In this document: one piece after another, positions 9,242 to 18,327 of the stretch | How positions within the stretch are numbered: position 1 is the stretch's first letter | How the letters are laid out: every line of letters starts with the position of its first letter | Assembly (NCBI GenBank): GCA_004295015.1 | Contig: SHNE01000049.1 | Coordinates: 62,001 to 126,000 of the forward strand | Origin: Bacteroidota bacterium | Lineage (GTDB): Bacteria > Bacteroidota > Bacteroidia > AKYH767-A > 2013-40CM-41-45 | Direction: 5' to 3' | DNA length: 64,000 nt | The notes under the pieces: model-generated | What the model was told of the DNA's origin: nothing | Seen by the model: only the letters and a program-made list of their open reading frames with translations | Database searches by the model: none | Position numbers and translations under genes: made by a program

Positions 9242-10906
9242 TTATGCATTCATCGAAACGAGGAATTCTTCGTTCGATTTTGTTCCACGCATTTGCGTGA
9301 GTAGAAACTCCATAGCTTCCAAAGGATTCATATCTGCAAGGTGATTGCGCAAGATCCACATTCTTTGTAAGGTCTCTTTGTCAAGAAGCATATCCTCACG
9401 GCGTGTACTTGATGCCACAAGATCAATAGCAGGGAAAATGCGTTTGTTAGAGAGTTTTCTGTCGAGCTGCAATTCCATATTTCCGGTTCCTTTGAATTCC
9501 TCAAAAATTACCTCATCCATACGTGAACCGGTATCTATTAAGGCTGTAGCCAGAATGGTCAGACTTCCTCCATTTTCAATTTTTCTTGCTGATCCAAAGA
9601 ATCGTTTTGGTTTGTGTAGGGCATTGGCTTCAACACCACCTGATAATACTTTTCCGCTTGCCGGAGCAACCGTATTGTAAGCACGGGCCAAACGAGTAAT
9701 TGAATCGAGCAGAATGACAACGTCATGGCCGCATTCAACCATTCGCTTTGCTTTTTCCAGGACAATATTTGCAATTTTAACATGGCGCTCAGCCGGCTCG
9801 TCAAAAGTGGAGGCTACAACTTCAGCTTTAACACTTCGTGCCATATCCGTGACTTCTTCCGGTCTTTCATCAATGAGCAGGATGATCATATACACCTCCG
9901 GATGATTGGCAGCGATAGCATTAGCCACATCCTTTAAGAGCATGGTCTTTCCTGTTTTTGGTTGAGAAACGATGAGTCCTCTTTGGCCTTTTCCAATAGG
10001 AGTGAAGAGGTCCATGATACGGGTAGAGAAAGTTGTATTGGATCCGCTAAGATTTAACTTTTCCTGAGGAAATAGCGGCGTAAGGAAGTCAAAATGAATT
10101 CTGTCCCGCACTATAGCAGGATCCTGACCATTGATATAATCTACTTTCACAAGTGGAAAGTATTTTTCACCCTCACGCGGAGGTCTAACCATACCACGAA
10201 CAGTATCTCCGGTTTTGAGACCAAATAATTTTATTTGTGATTGTGAAACATATACATCATCAGGGGAAGTCAGATAATTAAAGTCGCTTGATCGTAAGAA
10301 ACCAAATCCGTCCGGCATGGTTTCTAAAACACCTTCCGCTTCAATTATTGAATCGAGTTCAGTAGGAGCTTCAACAACCGGGGCCGGGCTCTGACGATGT
10401 CTGAAATTTCTGTCTTGTTCAACAGGTCTCGGTGGCAAAGGGCGATTGGAGTTTTCCTGACGTGGAGCAGGCGGAGCAGCCACCGGTGCAGCTGATGCAG
10501 GAGCCGGGGCAGGGCGGGAGGCAGGAACTTTCACACTTGGCTCTAAAACAACTGCCTCAGATTTCGTTTTTCCATCTGTCTTTGCAGGTATAACCCGCTT
10601 ACGTTTTGGTCTTCCTTTAGAAGAGCCTTTTGAATCTTCTTCTTCCTCTTCTTCCTGTTCCGCTTCTTGCATTTGCTTTGCAGCAGCTTTAGATTCCTTT
10701 ACAGAAACTTTTTCTGCGGGTGCAAACTTTGAGACAAGTGACTCCTTGATTGAGTTACTGGCTTGCGGATTGAGCGCTTGCTGGTCGAGGATTTTGTAGA
10801 TGAGCTCTTGCTTCCGCAGTTCGTCGTAGTTCGGAATGCTCATCAAGCGTGCAATTTCTTTTAGCTCGTTTACGAGCTTGTCATTCAATTCTAGAATATC
10901 GTACAT
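9242..10906 (-). CDS. rho: Transcription termination factor Rho with long insertion
   Basis: Rho is the hexameric RNA helicase that ends transcription at unstructured sites. This 554-residue form has the Rho_N helical domain (about 1-45), a low-complexity insertion (about 60-180; acidic EEEEEE then basic then Pro/Ala-rich), the RNA-binding cold-shock-like domain ([16 protein letters not shown]) and the ATPase with P-loop QPKTGKT and Walker [10 protein letters not shown]. coli Rho is 419 residues; long disordered insertions are common in Bacteroidetes Rho and can influence RNA binding or assembly. The C-terminal EFLVSMNA end is intact. Confidence 0.96.
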   Translation of the reverse strand: MYDILELNDKLVNELKEIARLMSIPNYDELRKQELIYKILDQQALNPQASNSIKESLVSKFAPAEKVSVKESKAAAKQMQEAEQEEEEEEDSKGSSKGRPKRKRVIPAKTDGKTKSEAVVLEPSVKVPASRPAPAPASAAPVAAPPAPRQENSNRPLPPRPVEQDRNFRHRQSPAPVVEAPTELDSIIEAEGVLETMPDGFGFLRSSDFNYLTSPDDVYVSQSQIKLFGLKTGDTVRGMVRPPREGEKYFPLVKVDYINGQDPAIVRDRIHFDFLTPLFPQEKLNLSGSNTTFSTRIMDLFTPIGKGQRGLIVSQPKTGKTMLLKDVANAIAANHPEVYMIILLIDERPEEVTDMARSVKAEVVASTFDEPAERHVKIANIVLEKAKRMVECGHDVVILLDSITRLARAYNTVAPASGKVLSGGVEANALHKPKRFFGSARKIENGGSLTILATALIDTGSRMDEVIFEEFKGTGNMELQLDRKLSNKRIFPAIDLVASSTRREDMLLDKETLQRMWILRNHLADMNPLEAMEFLLTQMRGTKSNEEFLVSMNA

Positions 10907-11053
10907 GAAAAAATTTTGGATTTTATTGGCGAATAGTCAGGATAACCTTCGCTTGGTATATTGCTTAATTGTCCTCTAAAAAGGACATCAAATCATAAGA
11001 ATTAATAAGATAAAATTGAGTTTGCTGAAACCGTAAGATGAACGGGGGAAATG

Positions 11054-11083
11054 CCGTGCGGAAAAATAAAAAATCCGCAACGG
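11054..11083 (-). promoter_or_regulatory. Hairpin in the rho leader
   Basis: In the 336-bp gap upstream of rho, CCGTGCGGA (11054-11062) pairs with TCCGCAACGG (11074-11083) through a nine-pair stem with one bulged base and an A/T-rich loop. A smaller hairpin (TGTCCT/AGGACA) lies near 10970-10990. Read on the minus strand these fall in the probable rho 5' leader. E. coli rho is autoregulated by leader attenuation; a similar role here is inference. No coding sequence was seen in the gap. Confidence 0.4.
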
Positions 11084-11129
11084 AGGTTATTTATTGGGCA
11101 AGTATACGCTCTTTTAAGAACTTGTACAA

Positions 11130-11137
11130 CAAATATA
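11130..11137 (-). promoter_or_regulatory. Possible -7 element for rho
   Basis: On the minus strand TATATTTG matches TAnnTTTG exactly. The nearest TTG is 13 nt away rather than 17-23, so the -33 part is poor. Initiation here would give rho a leader of roughly 215 nt. Confidence 0.3.
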
Positions 11138-11242
11138 TTAAATTATTATTCAATTATTAAGTTTTATCTGTAACGATAGTTTAGCTAATATTGTTTCGTA
11201 AAACCGGAAAGGCAAATATCCTTAAAATCTTCATAAAATCCT

Positions 11243-11680
11243 ATGATTCAGCGCTCACAATCGATATATTTACTCCTGGTGGTAGTTATTTCAGGCTTAC
11301 TGTTAAACGTTCCCGTGTACGAACTTCATGATTTTGCCGCTGCCGGCTCCATCGCTAAGGTGACCACATTCAATATAATGGACAATACCCTGCTGGTCAT
11401 TCTGAATAGTGCCATAGGGGTACTCGCATTTATAACCATCTTTCTCTATAAGTGGAGGAACGTTCAGATCCGTATTTGCAACATTAATCTCTTGCTTACT
11501 TGTTTGCTCATTGCACTGCTGTTTTTTGTCGCTGATACTATGTCTTCAAACATGAATCAACGTGTACAGTATCGATACGGGAGTTATCTTCCCTTGATTG
11601 AGCTCGTATTATTATTTATAGCGAGCAGAGCTGTTAAAAAAGACGATGAATTGGTCAAGTCAGCGGATCGTCTCCGTTAA
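11243..11680 (+). CDS. DUF4293 family membrane protein
   Basis: A 145-residue integral membrane protein with four hydrophobic segments (about 7-25, 50-70, 78-97 and 107-122) and a charged C-terminus. The N-terminus MIQRSQSIYLLLV is characteristic of the Bacteroidetes-restricted DUF4293 family, whose function is unknown. It is convergent with the phosphodiesterase gene (1 bp between the stops) and divergent from rho. Confidence 0.8.
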   Translation: MIQRSQSIYLLLVVVISGLLLNVPVYELHDFAAAGSIAKVTTFNIMDNTLLVILNSAIGVLAFITIFLYKWRNVQIRICNINLLLTCLLIALLFFVADTMSSNMNQRVQYRYGSYLPLIELVLLFIASRAVKKDDELVKSADRLR

Positions 11681-11681
11681 T

Positions 11682-12188
11682 TCAATCAATTGAGCCTCTT
11701 AGGCCGAGTTCAACAACTTTTACTTCTTCTATCTTTTTACCGTTCACTTTAAAAGTGATCATAGACATGAATTTATGAAATCCGTGCTTGCCTGCAGCTC
11801 CGGGGTTAATATGTAGAAGATTATTCGCCTTATCGGAAATTATTTTTAAAATATGCGAATGTCCACAAATGAACAGATCCGGTTTTAGAGCTGAAATTTT
11901 TTTTCTTGCTTCCGGAAAATAATTTCCGGGATAACCACCAATATGGGTTATGAATACATTCAGATCCTCACATTTGAATACCTGATCCAAGGGGTGCATT
12001 GTCCTTAGTTCAGTACCGTCGATATTTCCAAAAACTGCACGGTAGGGTTTTAGTTTACTTAAGGTATCCGATATTTTAGCATCGCCTATATCTCCGGCAT
12101 GCCATATTTCATCACAATCTCTCAGGTGCTTGAGGATACTTTCGTCGAGGTAACCATGAGTATCGCTGAGTAATCCGATTTTCTTCAA
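11682..12188 (-). CDS. YfcE/MJ0936-type metallophosphoesterase
   Basis: A 168-residue calcineurin-like phosphoesterase. Metal ligands appear in order: SDTHG near residue 8, HAGDIGD near 35, GNIDG near 54, and the C-terminal GHSH (about 110-113) followed by NPGA. This compact form is the YfcE/MJ0936 group, which hydrolyses phosphodiesters in vitro; the natural substrate is unknown. It lies 51 bp after batE on the same strand, so it may be the last gene of the Bat transcript. Confidence 0.88.
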   Translation of the reverse strand: MKKIGLLSDTHGYLDESILKHLRDCDEIWHAGDIGDAKISDTLSKLKPYRAVFGNIDGTELRTMHPLDQVFKCEDLNVFITHIGGYPGNYFPEARKKISALKPDLFICGHSHILKIISDKANNLLHINPGAAGKHGFHKFMSMITFKVNGKKIEEVKVVELGLRGSID

Positions 12189-12238
12189 GTTCTGATGATA
12201 AGCAGGCAGTTTGTTTATTTGGGAGAGATCAGCTGCTT

Positions 12239-13009
12239 TTAAATTATCTCAATTTCCTTTGCCATAAGCCAGCCGATATTTCCATTTACCAGTTTTATTT
12301 TTTTCCAATCTTTCAACTCATCAAGAAGTTCAACCTTAATTCCTTCATGTATGATGAACAGATCGTTTCCTTTCACATCAGGTGAACTTTTAACATATAC
12401 GCTCGGCGACATGACTATCGCTTCCTGTTCACGGTATGTTTTTGAATTGCTCTCCGATGCAATTAAAAATGAAAATAATACCAGGCCAAGGAAAGACAAG
12501 GATAAAACAAAGCCGGTTTTCCTGATACCAACGGAATGACCAAAAAGGTACAGTACTGAGCTGAACAAACTTAACCAGAGAAACACAAGCACTAAGGTGC
12601 TCCAATCATTTGGAGATAACAAATTTGTAATTGCTTCAAACCAACGTTTGTAAAATATCTGTGGTACGGGGTCAACTTTATCTACTATTTTCAACATTGC
12701 AATCTTCAGGTTGAACCGGGCTTCATCATCCTTTGGATCCAATTTCAAGGCTCGCTCATAGTTAAGAATGGACTGAGGTATATTCCCTGATTTATAATAT
12801 GCATTTCCTAAATTAAAAAATAATTCAGGTGCTGTTTGACCTTCATTTAACAAAGCATTGTATAGTTCGATTGCTTTTTGATAGTCTTTCTCCTGGTAGG
12901 CAAGATTTGCCTTTTGGAAATTTTCCAAATGCTTGGGTGTGGCTATGGCAGAACTTGCCAGACATAGCCAGAGAAAAAGAAAACAAAAGAAATTATTTTT
13001 TGATTTCAT
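12239..13009 (-). CDS. batE: BatE: TPR and SH3-domain membrane protein
   Basis: This 256-residue protein has a signal peptide, TPR repeats (about 22-100, including ELFFNLGNAYYKSGN), two membrane segments (about 128-150 and 160-180) and a C-terminal bacterial SH3 domain (about 196-255). That order is typical of BatE from the Bacteroides aerotolerance cluster. ATG at 13009 is chosen because it starts directly before the signal peptide and 4 bp after the batD stop; an in-frame ATG 27 bp upstream overlaps batD. It may anchor or sense envelope components with the other Bat proteins; biochemical function is unknown. Confidence 0.85.
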   Translation of the reverse strand: MKSKNNFFCFLFLWLCLASSAIATPKHLENFQKANLAYQEKDYQKAIELYNALLNEGQTAPELFFNLGNAYYKSGNIPQSILNYERALKLDPKDDEARFNLKIAMLKIVDKVDPVPQIFYKRWFEAITNLLSPNDWSTLVLVFLWLSLFSSVLYLFGHSVGIRKTGFVLSLSFLGLVLFSFLIASESNSKTYREQEAIVMSPSVYVKSSPDVKGNDLFIIHEGIKVELLDELKDWKKIKLVNGNIGWLMAKEIEII

Positions 13010-13013
13010 AATT

Positions 13014-14870
13014 TCAGGATCGCGTGGATAGTTCAATTTTGGAAATGGATTCTAATGCTTGTTTGTAAAGGTTTTCATGGCTTTCTCCATGTGATCCGGC
13101 AAAGCGTGCAAATTCACATTTGTCAATTGTATTGGTAAATTCAGTAACCAGAGAAGGATCAACATTGTTTTTTAAGAGCGCATCTGTCGCTGTTTCCTTA
13201 GAGAGATCTGAAACCGGAATTTGTAATTTGTCACTTATAAAACCCCACATTGCCTTGGAAATTTCGTCCAGAAATTTTTCTTTATCATTTGAAGCCAGGA
13301 ATTTTTTTGCCACTGCAAGCCGTTTCTGAGCAAGCTTATTTGCTCTTTTACTCTTCAATAGCCCGGCTTTTCCTTTCATGTTTTCTTGTCTTCTCCTAAA
13401 GAGAAGTAAGCCTGCAAACAGAAGTACAGGAGCTGTCATGAAAGAATAAAATAATTTCGAACCAAAGAAAGGGCTTGTGTCTTGGAGAAATTCCGGATTC
13501 TTAGTTTTTATAAACAAGATATCCTTTCCAAGAAGTTGTATGTCCGATTTATTAACGCCGGTTCCTGTGATGACTGTGACTGATTCATCGCCTTTGTTTA
13601 CTTTAAGAATAATTTCAGGTGATGGAATCTCCTGGTAGGATTTTTTATCCAAATCAAAAAAGGTAAAGTTGGCAATTGGAATCTTGAATTCTCCTGCATT
13701 TCTCGGAATCAGCAAGTATTCGATCGTTTTCGTTCCGCTAACACCGGCTGTTGTTACGTTAATGTTAGAATTTTCTTTAGGGTCATAGGTTTCAAAATCC
13801 GGAGGGAAGGTGATAGCAGGTGGGTCTATCAGTTTGATATTTCCCTTGCCACTGATTTTAATTTTTAATGTGACAGGTTCATGTGCTTTGAGTTCATTCT
13901 TGTCTACGGAAACCTCATAGTTTAATTTCCCAACGGCCCCATTAAATGAAATGGGAGCATTGCCGGGCAGCTCTTTTACATTAATTTTTATTGCTTCGCC
14001 TTTCAAAGGGATCTTTACATCCTTCACACTTGAATTAAATGGATTGTTGAAAAATGGGTCATTGAAAAACTGATCGAAAGGATCATTACTTCTTCCTTGC
14101 CTTTTCACCTGAATACGTGCAATTACTTCACCTTTCATTGCATCGACCGTTAAGGTGCCACTTCGCTGTGGGAAGAGAACCATTTTTTTTATGTCAGCGA
14201 CATTGTATGCCACGCCATTAAAATTCTCTTGTCTGAACTGAAGTTGTTGAGGCATGGCAATATCCTGACTCCAAAATCCATTCATGGAAGGGATTTTTTC
14301 GACTGAATAATTTACCAGCGAAACTTTTGTGTAAAGACGATATGTCACCACGAGGGCTTCCCCCTGATAAACATTCGATTTATCTACAAACGTTTTCAGA
14401 AATACATTTTTACTGTCATCTTGATTTTGTTGCGTGGTTCCCTGGCCTCCTGATTGTTGCTGAGATGAGCTTCCACCCTTCACAACATTAATCGTTAAAG
14501 TATTGCTGAGTACCTTACCTGAGCTTCCAACAATTTCTGCGGCTCCGATTTTAAAGGTGCCTTCATTAACAGCTTGTATAACATAAGTGAAGGAGAGCGT
14601 CTGAGAAAAATTTCCGTTTATGATCTGGACACTACTGCTTTGGTTGGGGCCCATTAACACACTAAAATTGGAAAAGTCAGGTGCACGGAAATTTTTTCCA
14701 TTTCCGGTGAAAGTGAAAGTTACCTGAAATTGATCTCCAACAGAGACGGTGGAAGATGAGGCCGTAGCACTCAGCTTTTCATTCTGGGCAAATAGTTTTG
14801 GGACCTGAAAAAGTGATGCTATCAGGAACAGATATAAAGACCAATGAGCTATTTTAATTTTTCTCTCCAT
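13014..14870 (-). CDS. batD: BatD family protein
   Basis: A 618-residue envelope protein. It has a signal peptide (ending LFAQ near 29), several beta-sandwich domains across the periplasmic part, a short Gly/Ser/Gln-rich linker near residues 132-150, one membrane segment near 465-485 and a cytoplasmic helical tail that includes a region of KFLASNDKEKFLDEI type. This is the usual BatD architecture. It follows the GNAT gene by 24 bp and precedes batE by 4 bp. BatD is known as part of a cluster linked to oxygen tolerance and envelope stress, but its molecular action is unsettled. Confidence 0.88.
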   Translation of the reverse strand: MERKIKIAHWSLYLFLIASLFQVPKLFAQNEKLSATASSSTVSVGDQFQVTFTFTGNGKNFRAPDFSNFSVLMGPNQSSSVQIINGNFSQTLSFTYVIQAVNEGTFKIGAAEIVGSSGKVLSNTLTINVVKGGSSSQQQSGGQGTTQQNQDDSKNVFLKTFVDKSNVYQGEALVVTYRLYTKVSLVNYSVEKIPSMNGFWSQDIAMPQQLQFRQENFNGVAYNVADIKKMVLFPQRSGTLTVDAMKGEVIARIQVKRQGRSNDPFDQFFNDPFFNNPFNSSVKDVKIPLKGEAIKINVKELPGNAPISFNGAVGKLNYEVSVDKNELKAHEPVTLKIKISGKGNIKLIDPPAITFPPDFETYDPKENSNINVTTAGVSGTKTIEYLLIPRNAGEFKIPIANFTFFDLDKKSYQEIPSPEIILKVNKGDESVTVITGTGVNKSDIQLLGKDILFIKTKNPEFLQDTSPFFGSKLFYSFMTAPVLLFAGLLLFRRRQENMKGKAGLLKSKRANKLAQKRLAVAKKFLASNDKEKFLDEISKAMWGFISDKLQIPVSDLSKETATDALLKNNVDPSLVTEFTNTIDKCEFARFAGSHGESHENLYKQALESISKIELSTRS

Positions 14871-14894
14871 TTTTAGCTGATCGCCTTGTTGAAT

Positions 14895-15446
14895 TTAATT
14901 TTGTTTAGTATTCGAATTCATGTGAGCCATACGAGAAAACCAGGTTTCGGAATTTATTGAGTACTCTACGCAAACTGTATCATGATCAATAAATTCATTG
15001 GTAAAGGTCATCCCGATATTCTTTAATATAGCAATACTTGGATAATTTACTTTTGTGGCTTTTCCAACAATACTTTTTAAAGCAAGCGTATTAAAACCAT
15101 ATTCCAAACATTTTTCAGCAGCTTCTCCGGCCAATCCGTTTCCTCTGAACTTTGGTAGAATTCTATAGCCCAGATCAACTTCATTTTTTGATTCTGACAA
15201 TTTCAATCCACACCAACCTACATAATCGTTTGTTAATTTATCGATTAAGCTGAAGCGTCCCATTTTGTATTTTTCAAATTGATCGTAATTTAAAATAAGA
15301 GTTTTAGCTTCATCAACATTTTTGAATGGTTTATCGCCCGTATTCAGAAATACATCTTCCGGAAGATTCAGTTCATACATACCATAAGCATCTTCGAGTT
15401 TCATTGGACGAAGAATCAGCCGTTTTGTATGAAGTTCAAAATTCAT
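14895..15446 (-). CDS. GNAT acetyltransferase, RimJ/RimL type
   Basis: A 183-residue N-acetyltransferase of the GNAT superfamily. The N-terminal ETKRLILRPMK-like strand (here LHTKRLILRPMKLEDA) and the acetyl-CoA loop in RGNGLAGEA (about residues 104-112) place it in the RimJ/RimL group that acetylates protein N-termini or small amines. It is inserted between batC (12-bp gap) and batD (24-bp gap), in the same direction, so it must be co-transcribed with the Bat genes. It is not a standard member of the cluster, and its target is unknown. Confidence 0.85.
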   Translation of the reverse strand: MNFELHTKRLILRPMKLEDAYGMYELNLPEDVFLNTGDKPFKNVDEAKTLILNYDQFEKYKMGRFSLIDKLTNDYVGWCGLKLSESKNEVDLGYRILPKFRGNGLAGEAAEKCLEYGFNTLALKSIVGKATKVNYPSIAILKNIGMTFTNEFIDHDTVCVEYSINSETWFSRMAHMNSNTKQN

Positions 15447-15458
15447 TTGTTGTTTTAA

Positions 15459-16256
15459 TTACCACTTCTTGTCTATAGATATTTTTGTGGCGTCTTTTTT
15501 AGTTAACTTTTTTTGTGTTTGCTTTTCATCGTTATTCAACGCCTGCAGAATTTTTTCGGCATCTTCTTTTGAGATTTCGTTCTTGTTTTTCTGAGCAGAT
15601 TTTTGATCTTCTTTCCCTTCTTCACCTTGTTTTTGCTGTTCAGAATCTTTATTTTCTTTATTTTCTTGCTTATCTTCTTTTTGATCTTGCTTTTGTTGGT
15701 CTTTATTTTCTTGATTGTCTTTGTTGTCCTTGTTATCTTTATTTTGCTGTTGCTGTTGTTGCTGCTGTTGGAGTTTTGCTTGTGCGTAAGCCAGATTGTA
15801 TCGTGTATCGTTGTCTTTTGGGTTTAGTTTTAATGAGTTTTTATATGCATCTATGCTTTCTTTGAATTTCTCCGCTTTCAAATAGGTGTTTCCCAGATTA
15901 TGAAATGCTTTGGCTTTGTTTTCGGCACTTAAATCCTTGTTTAATAATAGCGACTGATACTGACCGGCGGCTTCATCCATTTTATCCTGTCTGTAGTAGG
16001 AGTTTCCAAGATTGTATTTACCTGCGGTAGAGTTTTTATTTTTTTCAAGTGATTTTTTATATTCAATTTCTGCTTCGCTGTATTTTTTTGAATTGTATTT
16101 TTCGTTTCCTTCTTTAATAATTTTTCTTTCTGTCTGAGCATATATTGATCCGAGCGATATAGTAAGAAAGAACAAACAAAACAGGGCATATTTCAGCTTC
16201 AAGAAGATCCTGTTTGATCTTTTAATGCTATTTTTTAAAATTTCTCTGTATCTCAT
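15459..16256 (-). CDS. batC: BatC: TPR protein with Gln/Lys/Asn-rich tail
   Basis: This 265-residue protein has a basic N-terminus with a signal/anchor segment (ending SIYAQ near residue 40), three to four TPR units (about 45-165) and then a strongly biased charged tail starting with nine glutamines and rich in NKD/QENKD words (about 168-225). ATG at 16256 is preferred over a TTG 12 bp upstream. TPRs suggest a scaffolding role among the Bat membrane proteins. The biased tail is longer and more regular than the folded part requires. Confidence 0.85.
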   Translation of the reverse strand: MRYREILKNSIKRSNRIFLKLKYALFCLFFLTISLGSIYAQTERKIIKEGNEKYNSKKYSEAEIEYKKSLEKNKNSTAGKYNLGNSYYRQDKMDEAAGQYQSLLLNKDLSAENKAKAFHNLGNTYLKAEKFKESIDAYKNSLKLNPKDNDTRYNLAYAQAKLQQQQQQQQQNKDNKDNKDNQENKDQQKQDQKEDKQENKENKDSEQQKQGEEGKEDQKSAQKNKNEISKEDAEKILQALNNDEKQTQKKLTKKDATKISIDKKW

Positions 16257-16279
16257 TTTGTTACACAAAGTTAAGTTTC

Positions 16280-17329
16280 TTAATCAATTTTTTTTTCTTT
16301 TTCTCCAAAGAGATCAATTTTATCCATTCGGGGATTTCTCCTCTGACTAATGAGCGATTCAAGGAGGAGAAGGAGAAGAGCAGCTCCCAGAAAGTATTGA
16401 AACCTGTCTTCAAAACCGGTAAATTGCTTTACCCCAAAACTTTTCTTTTCCATTCCCGCTATTTGGCTGAGGATCCTTGATAATCCATCATCGCTGTTAG
16501 TAGCCCGAATATATTGGCCTTTACCTTCTGCAGCGATCTTTTCAAGGGTGAGTTCGTCTAACTTAGTAAGAACGGTATTGCCATCTTTATCTTTTATAAA
16601 ATCAATTTGAGCCCCATTTCTGTATACCGGAATCGGTGCGCCGTCAGGAGAACCAAAACCTATGGTGTGAATTATTATACCTTCCTCGTTGGCCTTTTTG
16701 GCAGCTTCAACAGCGTCATCTTCATGGTTTTCACCGTCGGTAATAATAACAAGTGCCTTATGTTTGTTGTCTTGTCCAACATACGATTTCATAGCGAGCT
16801 CTATGGCAGAACCTATAGCAGTGCCTTGAGTTGGAATAATGTCTGAGTCAATGGTGGATAAAAATAATTTGGCGGCGGCATAATCAGCCGTAATGGGAAG
16901 CTGTACATAGGCATTCCCGGCAAATACGATTATACCGATTCTGTCATTCTCCAGTTGGTCAATCAATCTGCTAATCGATTGTTTGGCTCGTCCCAGGCGA
17001 GTTGGCCTGATGTCTTCGGCGTTCATACTGTTTGAAACGTCTAAGGCTATGATAACATCTACCCCTTCGCGTTTCACCTCTTCAAGCCGGGTACCAAGTT
17101 GCGGATTAGCCCAGGCAACAACCAATAATGCAAAGGTGAAAATGAATAGAATGAAACGAACTATTGGTTTAGACTTTGAATGTGACTTCATCAACTTCGC
17201 TACCAATTTTGCTTCACCAAATCGCTTTAGGTATTTTCTCCTTGTATAGACGGCAAGAATAAATACCAGCAAGATAAGCGGGATTGCCAGTAATGCATAC
17301 AAATGTTCAGGATGTGCAAATCTGAGCAT
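16280..17329 (-). CDS. batB: BatB: von Willebrand A domain membrane protein
   Basis: A 349-residue protein with an N-terminal hairpin of two membrane segments (about 10-28 and 57-75), a VWA domain whose metal-ion site DxSxS is D97-S101 (DVSNS), and a C-terminal membrane segment near 312-327. This matches BatB. VWA domains bind partner proteins through a divalent metal and commonly work with MoxR ATPases, one of which is encoded upstream. It starts 2 bp after the batA stop, indicating translational coupling. Confidence 0.9.
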   Translation of the reverse strand: MLRFAHPEHLYALLAIPLILLVFILAVYTRRKYLKRFGEAKLVAKLMKSHSKSKPIVRFILFIFTFALLVVAWANPQLGTRLEEVKREGVDVIIALDVSNSMNAEDIRPTRLGRAKQSISRLIDQLENDRIGIIVFAGNAYVQLPITADYAAAKLFLSTIDSDIIPTQGTAIGSAIELAMKSYVGQDNKHKALVIITDGENHEDDAVEAAKKANEEGIIIHTIGFGSPDGAPIPVYRNGAQIDFIKDKDGNTVLTKLDELTLEKIAAEGKGQYIRATNSDDGLSRILSQIAGMEKKSFGVKQFTGFEDRFQYFLGAALLLLLLESLISQRRNPRMDKIDLFGEKEKKID

Positions 17330-17331
17330 GA

Positions 17332-18327
17332 TCAGGGAATGGATTTTAGAATTGAATTTCTTAAAAGAATATCAAGTCCTAGTAATATGAGAGCAAGAAG
17401 TATCAATGGATAGAATTCTTCTGATTTATTTCTAAATTCAGTAACATCAATTTTTGTTTTTTCTAATTTGTCTATATCTGCATATATCTCTTTCAGTTGT
17501 GCAGTACTTGTAGCTCTGAAATATTTGCCTCCGGTTTCTTCTGCGATTTGTTTTAATGCAGGCTCATCAATCTGAACTTCTACATTTTGGTATTGTATGC
17601 CAAAGGGGGTATTGAACGGGTAGGGTGCCATTCCTCTTGTACCAACTCCAATAGTGTAAACCCTTATTCCAAATGTTTTGGCAATTTCTCCTGCAGTTTC
17701 AGGTGCGATGGATCCGGTATTATTTACGCCATCAGTAAGCAGAATGATAACTTTACTTTTGGCTTTGCTTTCCCGAATTCTGTTTACTGCCGTGGCAAGA
17801 CCTTCTCCAATTGCTGTACCATCAGCCAGCATTCCGGATTCAATGCCGTTAAATAAATTTTTAAGTACAGCATGATCAGTGGTGAGCGGACATTGGGTAA
17901 AACTTTCTCCACTAAAAACAACCAGTCCGATACGGTCATTCGGTCTTGCGTCAATAAAATTTTCTGCCACTTTTTTGGCAGCTTTAATGCGATTCGGTTT
18001 TAGATCTTCAGCGAGCATACTTGCTGATATATCAAGCGAAATTACTATGTCAATACCTTCAGTCGTTACATTCTGACCACTTGAGCTGGATTGTGGCCGG
18101 GCCAGAGCCACAACAATTGCTGCTATGGCAAACATTCTTAAAATAAAAGGAAGAATTAAAAAACGTTGTCTGAAGGAGGGTTTGTATCCTTCCAGAACAG
18201 GAAATGCAGAGAAACGAATGAAGCTGGGTTTCTTTTTACTTAAATAAATGTGAATCCCTGTTATCAGAGGGATTAAAAGCAGAAGCCAGAGATATTGAGG
18301 TTCCGCAAATTGAATTCCACGAATCAT
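17332..18327 (-). CDS. batA: BatA: von Willebrand A domain membrane protein
   Basis: A 331-residue paralogue of batB with the same layout: membrane segments near 12-28 and 57-76, a VWA domain with MIDAS residues D99, S101 and S103 (DISAS), TDG near 195 for the third metal contact, and a membrane segment near 308-326. In Bacteroides fragilis, bat genes support aerotolerance. The start overlaps the preceding gene by 4 bp (ATGA), so the two are coupled. Confidence 0.9.
   Translation of the reverse strand: MIRGIQFAEPQYLWLLLLIPLITGIHIYLSKKKPSFIRFSAFPVLEGYKPSFRQRFLILPFILRMFAIAAIVVALARPQSSSSGQNVTTEGIDIVISLDISASMLAEDLKPNRIKAAKKVAENFIDARPNDRIGLVVFSGESFTQCPLTTDHAVLKNLFNGIESGMLADGTAIGEGLATAVNRIRESKAKSKVIILLTDGVNNTGSIAPETAGEIAKTFGIRVYTIGVGTRGMAPYPFNTPFGIQYQNVEVQIDEPALKQIAEETGGKYFRATSTAQLKEIYADIDKLEKTKIDVTEFRNKSEEFYPLILLALILLGLDILLRNSILKSIP

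Noticed and set aside
15603-15827. Hydrophobic plus-strand frame rich in Leu/Phe
   Set aside because: It is the antisense reading of the Gln/Lys-rich BatC tail; the composition results from the repeat, not from a membrane protein.
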